From Polydactylus sextarius (Eukaryota; Chordata; Actinopteri; Polynemidae), in the NCBI GenBank assembly GCA_016801845.1, contig CM028923.1, positions 5,877,001 through 5,941,000 of the forward strand: a DNA stretch of 64,000 nucleotides, in the 5' to 3' direction. This document shows, piece after piece, positions 25,846 to 38,652 of this stretch (the first letter of the stretch is position 1; each line of letters begins with the position of its first letter). A model generated the notes under the pieces. That model did not search any database. It was not told where the DNA came from and saw nothing but the letters and a program-made list of their open reading frames with translations. A program made the position numbers and the translations under genes.

Positions 25846-25851
25846 AATAAA
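25846..25851 (+). terminator. AATAAA polyadenylation signal candidate in intron 3
   Basis: Canonical hexamer 415 bp after the read-through stop. The sequence just after it is not clearly GT-rich, so the site is only moderate. Random AATAAA hexamers are common in AT-rich introns. Confidence 0.25.
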
Positions 25852-25876
25852 ATCCCTGCCCTGGGGGCAGATTGTA

Positions 25877-25944
25877 GCACACATCAGCATGTTGCAGAAC
25901 TTGCTAGACAGCACAGATCAGCATGTTGCAGAATCGATTAGACT
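25877..25944. repeat. 34-bp tandem duplication, two units
   Basis: Units at 25877-25910 and 25911-25944 share GCACA..ATCAGCATGTTGCAGAA and a similar end (CTAGACA against TTAGACT). It is a small, fairly recent duplication in intron 3. Confidence 0.9.
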
Positions 25945-28900
25945 AAGTTTCTTATCTGTTTCTTGAGGCAAATTAAGGGATGAGAATGGGATGAAATACA
26001 CGATTTATTATGTGATATATGTAACCACATTGTAAATTGTATCAGTACAAGAGGCCGCGAGTGTCTGACAATTTGTGTTTACCATCATTGTATATTCAAC
26101 AAGATTATTATCACATTGTTAGTCATAACAGGAAACAAAACTGGGCTATTCTGGCTTTGAAGCTCTTGTGGAAATTGTGTTAGTATGCTGTAGCATTTGT
26201 GAACATCTGACGCTGACAGTCTGTCCCATGGAAAAACATGTCACACTCTTGGTGACATCACATCCCTTGGATAAACAAGATTTGTCCCCACACAGTTAAA
26301 CAGCACTGGATAAGCTGGATTTTGGCGTGTTGTGGCTTCCACCTTAGACCCCCCTCTAATGCCACTGTGCCCTCCTCGAGAGTAGCAGGCCTTTTCTGGG
26401 CTAATGGGATGATGCACTGCTACTAGGTGTGATAGAAGGGTGGTAGCTCCTGTGCTTTTACGCTCTCTTCTCACACTCACACACATACATCATACGGCCT
26501 TGACTGAGACTAATTCTGGGGCGGCTGGACCAGTCAGCCTCTCAGGCTCGGGAAAAACAGCATCACACAGAAGGGAGGAGTGATGGAGGATAGTGGAGAA
26601 GACTTGAACTGAAGGGGAAGATACAGAGATGTAAGAGTTATAATATGCTCCTGGAATTCCTGTGGATAGATGAATGGACAGTGATGAAGTGATGAAGCCA
26701 AGCAGCTAATGTCTAGTACTTTTCTGCCAATATACAGTTGCTGTTTTGTGTTAGTTTCGTGTTTTTTTTTTTTGCACAGAAGTGGAGTGGTTGAGGCAGC
26801 AGTTTTCCATGTTGTAAGACAGTAACATGGCAGATGTTTGAAACAGGGAAAATAAGTAATCATATTTAATGCCTATTTCTCATCTGTGATGATGAGAGCA
26901 AGTTAGCACGAGGAAATTTAGTGGCTTTGATTATTAGCAGTATTACAAGCCGTAGTCAAGGGTTTCTGAGAATTGTTTTTGCTTCAAGATGTTGGAAACA
27001 AATTCTGTTCCTGGTTATCCTCGTGCTTTTCTTGGTCTCTCCCTTGGCCTCTCTCCAGACATCCCTCTTCAAACCACATATTGGCACTTGACAGAATCAC
27101 GTGTGCAAGATTTTGGCATTGTTTTCATTCAACCTCAGCATGAATGAAGATCAGATCGAGCACATTCGCATTGTATTTGGGAAGCACAGAAAGCTCACCG
27201 ACACACATCATCTTTGACAAAAAGTGATCAATAACCTGTGTCAGCACAGGCGTACACACTTGCACACAGCCCCATTACTGCCCCATCCTCCCCTCCCATG
27301 TACATACTTCCCCTCCCCTGTCGTTAACTGTATACCATTAGATGACATCACAGGCAATAAAAGACAACAACAAGACAATAAAAGGTCTGAGCTTCAGTCC
27401 ACCTCCTTCATCAGTGACTTTATAACCCCTCAGCTAATGGATGTTGATTTATACACAGTCCTCCACCTTTCTTGTTCCATCCCTCAACCCCCTCCTCCTC
27501 CTTTGTCTCAAATCTTCTCTCACACACACTCTCGTTCACAACACTCAGTTTTTTCAGTGTTATTTATGATCCTGTGACTAACGCACTATCCTGAATAAAT
27601 ATAAGCATTACGGTAAAAGAGAACAGGACCGGCTTTAATGCAATATTGTCAGGGTGAGCTGAATGTTAGTGTTTACAGGCTCACATTTATGACATCATGA
27701 AGTTGAGTTGGGAAGGAAGCTGAGTGAATTAAATTCAATTGGCTTGTGAAATAGTTTTATGTAATGGGGGTTAGAGTAAAGTTTAGCTAGTATAACACAA
27801 GCCCTTTGGTTGGAATATACAAATATACAGACATGGTTGTATACTGATGAGGACTGTCAATAATATACTGTAATCCATCCTTAACTAACGACTGCATACT
27901 TGTCCCCAACCCTGACCTTAGCTTTAACCCTAAGTGGGGAGAAGTTGAAGTTATAAAACAGAATTTAAGGAAGCAAGATAGAAAGACTTGGGTGATTAAG
28001 CCCCATAATGGTTATATATATTGATGTTCTGTTGGACCGTAAAGGATAAAGGACAAGTTTGTGAAGAGGGTTTAGATAGTAGAAGCATTGGTTTTGGTGG
28101 AGTAATTCTCCTGCAAAAATCTGGAGATCATTGTGGTTTGCTGGCGTGTATAGTATTGTGTAGTTGTTCTCAGCAATGAGCTTAAGGAAGATTGTGAGGG
28201 CATGGGAAAGCAGGAGTGAGTAATGTTTCATTGGAAAGAAAGAATAAGAAAGAATGAAGACAAAACCATGGGAGAAAATATCTTTTACTTAAGTCTTTAC
28301 TTTGAAACAATCCTTTGAAAAAGTAAGGACCACTATAAATTGTTTCACTGTGCTGTCATGGTCTGCTATTCTGAAGTTTGTCTTCATTAGCAGCGCTATA
28401 CCACATCCACGGACTGAAACAGCAACAGAACCACAGATACACAAAAACCGACTCTTTGTCTCAAATGTCTCTAATGCTGAGTGGCTGTGCTGTGTACAGA
28501 CTGTATTGACACACTCTAAGCTGAGTTTCATACCAACCTCCTGTCAGCATAAAACAGACAGTGCTGTCAAATCAGTCAAATTCTGCACATGTCCACAGCT
28601 ACAACCATGTCCAGCCTTTACCGTTTCACTTCAGGCTTATATGATCAGTACAGCTCCATGCCTCTTTCTCACTCTTTCTATACCTCCTTACTTCTGGCTC
28701 TTGAATCCATAGAATTTCTCTTCCTCTGTAGCATCTGCACTCCTCACTATACTCCCCACCTCCTTCTTCATTTATTTCTTTGCTTCCCCTCTCGTGGTTT
28801 ACCTCTATATGCCCTCTCCTCATAATTTCCCACTTCCTTTTCCCATCATGTCTCTCCCTCCCTTGGTCGATCTGCCTATGGCTGAGTGGAGTTGAGCTGT

Positions 28901-30469
28901 GAGAGCTCTTTGATGGCTACCTCCTGCCATTGGAAGTGAATGGACCATATGGCTTCCGTCAGCCTGTCTGTTGGTCAGCCTGTGTGTGCGTTGGTCTGTG
29001 GCTTAAGGAGGAGATGGAGATGTGATTGAGATAAAAGGCTGTGGCTGGGTAAGGGTTAAACCCATTTACTGCAGGTCAGTGCACAGCAGCAGGTCAAGGG
29101 GAAAGCCGTAACCCCCTGCAGGCTTTGGTTTAGTTTATGGTCATCTGGTCATGCTACACATTAGCATGAAAGGTACACGTCTATGCGTGATACTCACTGC
29201 ACATGATTGCATGTATTGAGATAAGCACACGTACATGCATCAGTAAACCTTTACATTCACACACCAGCTCACATGCACTCTCTTGGACAAAGGCTGGGCA
29301 GGTTCCTCTATAGCACCATGGATGGAGAGGTGGACCAGAGGACAAGAGGGTGGTGAGGAGGGAAGAAAGAGGGGAAAAAAGAGAGAAGAGATGAGATTGA
29401 GGGCCACCTGCCGAGGTGCTAATGCATCTCCCCTCTGTCTATCCCGATGGGGGAGCATTGGCGCTCAATACAATGAGCAACTAACCTTGAACTTGACATA
29501 GACAGAGGAACAGAAATGAGCAAGACATGGCATGCAAAGGTAGTGGAGTCGAAGAAAGTGAAGATGAGTGTGTATGTTTTTATTATGTGTCCTAGATATT
29601 ACCGGTTTATACATAGCACTGCCAAAGGTGGTGTCTGAAAAAGCCGACGTGCATAGTTCCTGAAGGGAAGGCACCAGGGAAAAAAAGAAATATAAAAACA
29701 TCTTTTCCACAGACCATTTGTCAGTATTGGACCAGAGGCAAAAAGCAGGGAGTTAGGTTGTGACAATTCATTCACCCCATAACTATTGTCATTACTTTTC
29801 AATTTGTCTCATTCAGACACAGAGGAGGTGAGAACAAGCAAAGGCACAGAAAGAAAAACAAAAGATGTGGAGGACAAATAGCAAACAAGGAAGAATTTGT
29901 GTGTCTGGGGGTGAGGCAGAGAAAGGGGCAGGTTAATGAATGGTAGATTGCAAAGCTATAGCTTCTTAAAGACAATGAATGAGAAAATGCTGAGGAGTAG
30001 AGACAGAGAGACCTGTCATTTAAGGTTGTCAGGGGAGATGGCATTAGTGAGAAACAGGTAAATCCCAAGGCTGAATGGTTCATGTTTGTTGTTGGGAAGA
30101 GAAAGGTCAAACTCTCATTTCTGACAGGACCTCTGTCATTTTCTCAGTTTCATACATTGTATGGGACACTCTCTTTTTTTCTTTTCACCACTTTTCTGTT
30201 GTTCTCCTCATCACAAACGTGTTCCACAATTTAAATCTTCAAAATACAAACTCTTTCAGTTCATCTTCTTTGATAGAAAAAAATCTAACAACGATGCAAA
30301 CCTATAAGATACACTGCATCGGTTATCTGTTTAAAAGTAGCTTTGAGTATTCGAACTGTTCAGTAAAAAGTTGACATTCTTCTCTGTATAACCTCATTAT
30401 GCAGATATACAAGAATACTGGTTCACATTCGCTACTCTAAAGCTTTGTAGGGTTTAGAAAGCTCACAAA

Positions 30470-30690
30470 AAAATTCATTGGATTTACGAGTTTGCTCAGC
30501 AACTGTTTGTACCTCACAGGCGCATCAGGAAACAATGGGTTAGATTGCATAGCCACATTGATTGAAATATATGTCCAATTATTTTCCTTTGAACTTATTA
30601 TAATCACAATTAGCCTCTCATTTCTGTGGCACTCCCTGCCTAATAAATGAAAGGGGGCTGTCCCACAAACTAGCCTCTCTGTCAGCACAA
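30470..30690. other. Candidate conserved non-coding block
   Basis: About 220 bp of mixed, non-repetitive sequence with a GATTGAAATATATG core, CAATTA motifs and an AT-rich right side. It stands out from the simple-repeat sequence around it. Function is unknown; no alignment was available. Confidence 0.2.
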
Positions 30691-31212
30691 TAGATTATAG
30701 ATGGATAAATTTACATGCGTGTGTGTGCCAGAGCTTTCACTTGAGACATTCATTGCTCTGGACCAATTCCATATGTTTTGTGGGTTTATTGTGTCCTTGT
30801 TTTGCATATGTGTGCGTGCACGCCTGTCTATGTATGATGGGTTGGTTAGCCCCAGATGCAGATTATTGAAATGGGCTGAGCTGAGCCGTGGTCAGTGGAG
30901 CAGAGGATTAACTGCTTAGAGCTAATGATGAAATATGCTTCAGGACAGACAGGCATCGTGTGCATTTGTGCTGTACGTTGGCTATATATGTGTACAGTGG
31001 TTTATGATTTAGAACACAGTGATCTGCACAGGTGCACACACCCTCACATACACTGTTACTACCATCCTGGTTCTTAGACGTTACAACTCCACCCACTATC
31101 CTTTCATTCTGGCTACAGCTCTAAACTGCTGCTGTATTCAGTCAGCATTCCCCGAATGTCAATGTTCCTATACTACTGAGTATTCCTCAGCAGTCTTCCT
31201 AGTTGCCTTGGC

Positions 31213-31214
<2 letters not shown>

Positions 31215-31272
<58 letters not shown>

Positions 31273-31330
31273 TGCGTGCATGTGTGCGTGCGTGCACGTG
31301 TTTCTGTGTGTGTGTGTGTGTGTGTATCTG
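31215..31330. repeat. Long (GT)n microsatellite with GC-rich interruptions
   Basis: Pure TG for about 54 bp (31215-31268), then alternating GCGTGC units and more TG to about 31330. Alternating purine-pyrimidine sequence of this kind can adopt Z-DNA. Confidence 0.97.
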
Positions 31331-31388
31331 TGTGTTGCTGCTCCTACACCAGATGCAGCAGTACACACTAAAGCTTACCCAGTCGTGA

Positions 31389-31402
31389 GTTGCCATGGCA
31401 GC
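31389..31402 (+). promoter_or_regulatory. RFX X-box-like motif
   Basis: GTTGCCATGGCAGC matches the RFX palindrome GTTGCCATGGCAAC at 13 of 14 positions. It sits between a (GT)n and a (CA)n tract. Binding is inference. Confidence 0.4.
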
Positions 31403-31463
31403 GTAGCCTGCCCAGGATAGGGCAGAATGTATAGAAAGCATAAACACAAAAATGACGCACACA

Positions 31464-31464
<1 letters not shown>

Positions 31465-31498
<34 letters not shown>
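31465..31498. repeat. (CA)n microsatellite, inverted relative to the nearby (GT)n
   Basis: About 32 bp of CA. Together with the (GT)n at 31215-31330 it forms an imperfect inverted pair around a spacer of about 135 bp. Confidence 0.96.
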
Positions 31499-31503
<5 letters not shown>

Positions 31504-31978
31504 AGATTATATTGTATGTTATTCCCAGGAAAGCTCCCAGCGCTGCACACAAGATGTAGACATGCTGCTACAATGGAGTGTGCACACATTAGAATGATCT
31601 GATCTCATGGTAGCGTGCTGGTATTCAATGACAGGTGCTGTCCACTTTACCGCTGGAAGGCTGATTGAACACACAATATTAGTGTGCTAGTGTTTTCGTC
31701 TCGCCGTATTAACCTCTGTCTGTTACCCAGCTTTATTCTGCTATTTGTGGTAGAGATAGAAAGCCATGTCGAGGGGAATCAGTCAGTGGGAACCCTCCCA
31801 CCTTATGATTCTTTTCTAAGGTTTTTTTTGTTCCTGTCCAATTGTTTCTCTATGCATTTTCATTTGGTAATTGCTTGGTGTGCAGCGTTTACTCAGGCCT
31901 CCTTCCAAAGTCCAATTCGTCTCTAGGTTTAGGGAGCTGGTGTGCTAGACTGTGTGCACATATAAATGAGTCTCTGTG

Positions 31979-31998
31979 TGTATATATATATATATATT
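31979..31998. repeat. Short (TA)n microsatellite
   Basis: Roughly nine TA units after a GTG-rich lead. Confidence 0.9.
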
Positions 31999-32159
31999 AG
32001 TCAGTTCTGTGCTGAAAATCACCAGAGTTAATGAGAAGTGAAGTCCAGTAATGGCCTGGGAAGAGAATCAGAAGGTAGTGCTCACAATCCCCATAATACT
32101 TGCTGTGTTGGCTGCCAACACAAAAAAACCTCATCCAGTAGCCAGGTGGTCTGATTGGG

Positions 32160-32600
32160 CTCAAGTAGTAGAGTTTGAAGGAGAAAGAGGAAGTAGGAGA
32201 GAGATGAGTAGTGGAAGATTGGGTGGAGAGAAAGAGAAATGCTGGGAATCTGGGCATGGTTTAAGGGTTGGAGGATGAAACTGATGTGAAGTTGAAAAAA
32301 GACGAGGAGGAGATAAAGAGAGACAGTTGGATGGATGGATGCATGATGGAGAAACAGAAAAGACAGATGGAGAGATGCGCAGAGGGATATATTGTTGGTT
32401 GATTGAATGTGCAACACATGGTGGGAGTGAGAGAGGAGAGAGTGTGTGTGTAGAGATGGATGGATTCAGAGATGGACCAAGGGCTAAATAATCCAAGAGA
32501 AAGAAAAATGAAACAGTAGAGGGACATGGAAACACAGAGTGAGGTGGAAGAGGAAAGCAAAGGGCCACCAGGGAGTGATATAGGAGTGAGGGAGTGAGCA
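32160..32600. repeat. Long purine-rich tract (GA/GGAT-rich)
   Basis: About 440 bp in which the + strand is strongly A+G biased, including GGAT units near 32325-32345 and 32455-32470. It creates open frames of over 100 codons on the - strand that are Ser/Leu/Pro/Phe-rich and not genes. Confidence 0.8.
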
Positions 32601-33024
32601 TGTCATCCAGACCATTACGGAATTTACTCACATGTGTACGTGCACACACACGTGCACCCACACACACACACACATTCAGCATGACAGTGTTAAGTTGATG
32701 AAAGACATGAGGGAAGAGGAGGAAAGCAATCTCTCCTCTGATTTAGATAGAGTGTCACATGGTCGTTGGGTTAGCAAAGAGCAGCAGCGTAGACTGCCTT
32801 CCTGATTCAACACATACACAAAGTGCCCTGATACGGTGGATGACATTGCCTGTGCATTCAGCATGTTCACAGTGTGTGCGTACTTGGTAGTATGCAAAAA
32901 TAGCTGTTCACCTCAAGCGTGTCAGGTGTATATTTATAGACGCCATTGCTGTAGCTTGGCCTTATCCTTCCTTTCCAGAGCTCTTTTATAATTGATGAGC
33001 TGCCAGGGGCTGAACAGGGCAATG

Positions 33025-33090
33025 GCACAAACACACAAACACACACACACACATTCACATATATACATTCACACACACATACACACAACC
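33025..33090. repeat. Imperfect (CA)n microsatellite
   Basis: CA runs broken by ATTCACATATATA-type interruptions over about 65 bp. Confidence 0.92.
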
Positions 33091-35559
33091 GACCAACCTT
33101 GGTAACCAGCTGTTTCACCGTTTCACTGTGTTTGCATATTACTGCACACAAAGTTAGAAGCACTTGATCGCTTGAAGCTCATGTATTGCGGGAGCTTGTT
33201 GTAAAGGTGAGCCTCCAGCAATGAATCATGGTCCATGTAGTGTTACAGCCTAAATGCTGTTTATATTGCTCTGACTTGCTTATTAGTTGCAATCGCTTTT
33301 AGTCAGAGTGAAATTAAACTACTTTTGAATGTCAATTCAATGTTATGCTGCTGGACATTTTTCATGTTTTTCTAACCTTCCTCTGAAATGTAATTAGTGT
33401 GCTGATACAAGACTCGCATAACCCTTTTTTTTAATTTACACAGATCTTTTCTGAAATGGTAAGTAGGAAGACGGTGTGTGAACAGCTACAGGAAAGTGTC
33501 TGAAAGAATGAAGAGGGCAAATTTGTCAAGCAAGAATGACGGGTGAAATCTACAGAGCTACATGTTGAGAAAGGGTAAAGGGAGACAGTCTGATGGGAGG
33601 AGAGGGTGAGAGTGGTGAAATGGAGTTTGATGTTCATTTCACTCTCGTGAGTCTGCACCTATTGAGAAGAGTAGCAGTATGTGGCAGCCTATTGAGCTGT
33701 GAGTGATTTGAGTGTCTATTCTCTGCAGTGTGGATGTGGAGTTGAAAGGCTTGAGCCAGCAGAGATGTTGGAGAGAGAAAATGACTAACTTCACAGTGAT
33801 CTTTCGGTTTCCTGGCAGTTTGAACTGTAGTTGACTCTGATATGTTGCTGGCTCAGGCTTAAGACAAGGTTGGCTGCTGAGAAAGATGAGTCAAGGTCTG
33901 GGGACATAAACAAATTAAAGGACTGACATGGAATCTGGAATCGGTGTCGATCACAGATACAATTTACTAGTTGTTTTTTTTCTTTTATTGCTTTGGTCTC
34001 TTACTCCAGCAGAAAATCTCTTCTTCTTCCTCGGCCTTGGAGAGGAACAGTATCATTTCTTATCGCTGCAAATTAGTTTCGCATTTCACTGTATACATTT
34101 TCCCCTGTCTAGACTGAAACATGGCAATCCTCTATTGTAACACAATGTAAAAACTGCTGAATTTGTGATTTGGCAATTTTGGTAATACAGGGCATATAAA
34201 TACCCAGACAACACATTTATAGAAAATGACATCTAGCTTTTCCTGCATGGGAAATGGCAGAGGGTAAACAAGCCTTTGAATCTGTTTGTTTTAGCTAAAA
34301 GGAGTCTGAGGACACCGATTCAGTCGCTTACACAGAGCGTTTGGTCTGTGCACATTGATGGTGTCTATGATCCAAGCAAATGCCCACAAAGCACTGCCAG
34401 ACCAAAGTAAAAATTGTGAGTTGGCTTTGTGAAGCAAGGAGAAGACTCATTTGTGGCTCAAATATCAGTAGCTTTTCATTGGTGTCACAGCTGTGCAACA
34501 TGCCAAAACTAAAATTGATGACTAGATCCGCTGGCAGGTGTATTCCATTACTTTTCAACTTCCACCATTTAATTTGATGTTTCTAATTTCTCCTTGTTAT
34601 TTGTCGCCTCTCTAGTTTCACAAAGTCTTACACTCTCCCTCCCCCCGTCCCATGTTTGTTCTTTATCAGTCAGTCTGTCCTTCCGTCTTTCCCTCTTCCC
34701 TATCCCTCTTTTCTAATTAACATGTTGTTGTGTGGCTGTCCACTGAGAAAAGCTGGCAGCTTGTGTGTGTTTACAAGCTGCTCACTGAGGGTGGTTTTGC
34801 CAGGCGAGCATGGGGCTTGTATCACAAAGCAAGTTAGACTCAGTCTGACTGTGTTTGGGTTGTCTGTCTTCACCAACAACAGTGCTTGTGGATCATAATA
34901 TCACATTAATTTTAAAGTCATCCAGCTTCGATACAGCTAAGCTCAAAATTAGTAACCTAAACCACTTCTCTGATTTTGTGGTAATAGCCTCCAAAGCTGT
35001 GCTGTAAGCACAATACAAACACATTGATGTATGATTATGCACAGACATGCTGCTCTACACTGACAGACAAGTTAACGCTGAAGAAAGTGTTCAGTCTCAC
35101 ATAATTTATGGTTAGAATAGTTATCCAGATCATACAAGGTAATTCCAAACTTTCCAATGTTCATACACATGCGCCATATCTCAGTTTTCCCTCCACCTAG
35201 CCTGTCAGACTCTCTCTTAAAGCCTTGATCTACTCAGCCAGTTAATTAGCATCACTATTAACATTCTACAGCTATATCAAGTCTGTGTCAAGCCAGCAAA
35301 TGGGAATGTAATTATGTCCAAGCTTTCTCTCTCTGCTTCTGCTTCTTTCTCTTCTACTGATAGATCACTGAGTAGGTAAGCACAGTGAAACACTCCAGAC
35401 ATAGCTGTCTCTCACACGTGTATACACACGCTTACACATTTACGTAGACTTCTACTCATGTCAGAGGCGGTAGAACAGTTAAGAATCACCCTCTGTGGCT
35501 ACTGCAGAGGGAAAACGCTTCGACTTTATTTTTCAGTGCATTGGAAGAAACGCTTGAAT

Positions 35560-35715
35560 TGGCATTAATTACTCCTCACATGGCAGACGGTGAAGACGTG
35601 GGCTCCCCAACACTTAATTAACAGTTCCTAAAGGTGATCTATCATTAATTAAATGGTATAGAAAAAAACTTTATCATAGCTGTACCCCAACAAAATTGTA
35701 GTGTATTAATTATCT
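35560..35715. promoter_or_regulatory. Cluster of four TTAATTA homeodomain-type motifs
   Basis: Exact TTAATTA occurs at 35565-35571, 35614-35620, 35645-35651 and 35706-35712, in otherwise non-repetitive sequence. TAATTA is the core for many paired-like, LIM and Antp-class homeodomains. The density suggests an enhancer, but AT-rich introns give chance sites and no alignment was possible. Confidence 0.4.
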
Positions 35716-37085
35716 TGTCAATTTTGTTTCATGCTTTGGCATTTGCCTGTGCGTGAGTACCAAATCATTGCATGGCAATTGTTAATTTTGTGTTCCAGCA
35801 GTGGAAAATCAATACTGTGTCTAGCAACTAATCACACAGTGTGTTCTTGTATAGCTCAGTGGATGGATGGCTAGCAGTAACCCTGCCAGGGCCAGAGTGT
35901 AATTTCCCATCAGCGCCTCCCATACCACAAATTTATACTGCTGTACCCAGGAAGAGCATTAAAAGCATACGAAGGATGGGGTGCAGAAAAATACAGCATT
36001 TAGCTTCACCTTTCATCATTTAGTTTTCCAGTCATAACTAGCTATATGGAAAGGTTATAATAAAGAGGGACATGAAAAGATTAATGTTCTCCTCTGTCCA
36101 GGGCTGTTTTATTAGAAGCAGAGTAATCCTTGTCAGGCACCCTCCCTTTCTTTATCATTTCACTCCACACTAACTTTCAACACTTTGTATATAATGGATT
36201 GCTGCTAAATTGTTGTTGGATGACTACTTAAAGCAGATCTATTTTCTTGCCATTTTGTATCAGTAGTGCTTAATGTAGCACCCATATTTGTTTACAATGA
36301 CATTCATCCCTTGGATTCCTATAAGTTTAAAATTCCTCTCTCTCTTATTCTTTAATTCTTTTGATCTTCTAAGTCATCATCCTTTTCTCTCTCTGACGTC
36401 TCTCCCCTCTCCAAGTCTCTGTGATTTATGGTTGAGTCTGTGCAGCAATAGAGGACACGCTACTGCAGGTGAGCCCTCTGCCTCCCCTCCCTCTCTCACC
36501 ACCTCCCTTCCCTGCTTGCCTGTAGCCAATCATCACACACTTTAGGTCTCTTGGGGCGACTAGTGCCCCCACATACCTTTTTCTTTTCCTCCACCTCTAC
36601 CTTCCCTCTCCCTCTGACTGTCTTCCTTTCTTTCTCTCTCTCTCTCTTTGCAGAGAACAGTTTAGCTCACAATTGGGTCATTCTCTCTCCTCCCTGCAGT
36701 AAATGCTAGCAGCTAAGCTAGGCTTCACACAGTAGCTAGACTCAGCTGCAAGGGATACTTCTAACACTGCAGATGGGAGGATGTACTAGAAAGGGGTGTT
36801 CAACCACCATGTTTGCACTTTGTGGTTGTGTTTAGTTCCTTTTGAGAAAGCTTGCACACTGAGCTTGCAAGTGTGTCTGAAAAAGAGTCATATATGAAGG
36901 AGACATCTCTTCTCCACATGTTTATATGTGTAAGCTTGTATATTCTGTCTCATGTATTAAGACTCTTGTAAACATCAGCTGCATTTCCCAGCACCTGTTT
37001 GTTTATTTGTTTGTTTTGGTTTATTTGCACATTCTTATATTGCTCAGCTTTTCCTCCTACTCATTCATCTCACAGACACGCATGC

Positions 37086-37138
37086 ACACACACACACACA
37101 CACAGACACACACACACACAAACACACACACACTCACA
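37086..37138. repeat. Imperfect (CA)n microsatellite
   Basis: CA runs with single-base interruptions (CAGACA, CAAACA) over about 50 bp. Confidence 0.94.
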
Positions 37139-37476
37139 GCCTCTAATGTAGCTGCAGTGGTGTCACTGAGTTGCAATTTAGATTGCTCTGACTCGCCCAT
37201 TAAGCAGCTGCCAGCATAAACATGTTTAAAAGGGTCCCTGGGTCTGTCTGTCTGACATCAAGAGTTGATGATGAAGTGTGCCTCAGGTTGCAAAGGTGCT
37301 TCATAGACACATTGACAGAAGAGCTGGAAAATAAGCACATGAAACAGCACATAAATGAGGTGGAAGGAGAGGGAGACAGTTTGGAATTCTGGGATAAATA
37401 TGGAAAAGACGTCAGAAGAAAGAAAAAGGAGAAAAAGAAATTAACATCTGTAATCTTGCACACCTATACTCACAGT

Positions 37477-37502
37477 CCTCTCACCTCCTCTCACCTCCTC
37501 TC
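37477..37502. repeat. Short tandem repeat, unit TCACCTCCTC
   Basis: A 10-bp unit repeated about 2.5 times in a C/T-rich stretch. Confidence 0.85.
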
Positions 37503-38227
37503 CTTGCCTTTTCTTTTCCCATCCCCAACACAGGCTTTAATAAGTGGATTTTTATCTCGGCTACACTGGCGCTCCCAAAGGATTATGGGATTTTTTTTCC
37601 TCCCCTTCTGCACACACAGAATGGTAATTGCCAATCTGCAGTTAGAGATACTCCTTGTTTTTACGGAATACTGCGGAGTCTGTGAAAAAAAAAAAACGCT
37701 TCAAAATTTTGTTTCTCTTTAAACTGTCGACAGTGGGTTTATGTGTGGTCTTATATTATCTGAGCAGCTGTCATCACACTGCTCTAATATGTGGCACACA
37801 GGGGCTCATCACTGTCTAGACTAAGGCATATTATCAGTGGCCTGTGTCAGCTGAAGGTGCAGCCTTCTCCTTCCTCCTTCCTTTCTCTCTAAATCTTCCC
37901 TCCTCACAGGATGGGATGAAAGCTGTGGTGCCCAAATTCAGCCATGCATTGTATTTACAAAAAACTGATTCTTAACATATAAACATGTGGTTACACACAA
38001 ACTAGTGCAGTTTCTGCCCTAACACTACACACTTGATACTTGCTATTTCCTTCCTCTTCTGCCTGATGAGTAGTATATAGCTATTAATTGTTGTGTCACA
38101 AGTAATTTTAACCTTATTGCCCCCATTTCTGGCCCTCTAGCATCTTTCCTCATCATCTCTTGCTGATTAAAATACAGGCAGAGAGCCAGTGCATCACTTC
38201 ATTAATTTTTTTTTTTGGCTCTGTGCC

Positions 38228-38560
38228 AGAGATGACCACGGCTGGAGATGCAAACTTCTCATGTTGTCTGAGCATCTCATTCTCATGATTGTGATATCTC
38301 AGGAATGACTTGAGAGACTTCACATTTGGTCACTTAAACTCAAGAATAAACTCACTAGATAGATGTTAATGGTCAAAGGTCACTGTAAGTAGTCATCTAA
38401 CGCTTTTCTGCCTATTTTTCTGCTTTAACTCAGGAATAGGAGTGAAAATGGAGCTTGGGAACGTGTTTCACATTTGGTTGGATACTAGATTGGTGATACT
38501 ATTTAGTGTGTTCAGTTTGATGGTTGAAGATGGTGTGTAAAATTCAGAGGTCAGGGATTC
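38228..38560. repeat. Dispersed teleost repeat, copy 1 (class unknown)
   Basis: Contains the string GATATCTCAGGAATGACTTG followed by a CACATTTGGTCACTTAAACTC block, a GGTCAAAGGTCACTGT block and, near the end, TCAGTTTGATGGTTGA. I recall this block order from fish intergenic sequence. A related segment occurs again 1.6 kb downstream (39811-39950). No coding capacity or terminal repeats were seen, so the transposon class is left open. Confidence 0.6.
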
Positions 38561-38630
38561 TTTAAGTTCTCAGAGAGGGATGATCCTTTTCGTACAGTGT
38601 AATACATTGCTTGTTTGTGAGCAACTGGAC

Positions 38631-38652
38631 AAAAAAAAAAAAAAAAAAAAAA
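38631..38652. repeat. Poly-A run of 22 bases
   Basis: It follows the dispersed repeat at 38228-38560 after a gap of about 70 bp. It might be a retroposon tail, but nothing else supports that. Confidence 0.9.

Noticed and set aside
32161..32682. 173-codon open frame on the - strand
   Set aside because: It is a by-product of the purine-rich tract, giving a Ser/Pro/Leu-rich translation.
35853..35880. TAGCTCAGTGGATGG resembling a tRNA A box
   Set aside because: No matching B box downstream and no acceptor stem, so it is not a tRNA or SINE.
37222..37722. 166-codon open frame on the + strand with a charged first half
   Set aside because: The second half is low-complexity Ser/Leu/Phe from C/T-rich sequence. 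No domain, signal or splice context supports a gene. A protein search of the first 70 residues would decide.
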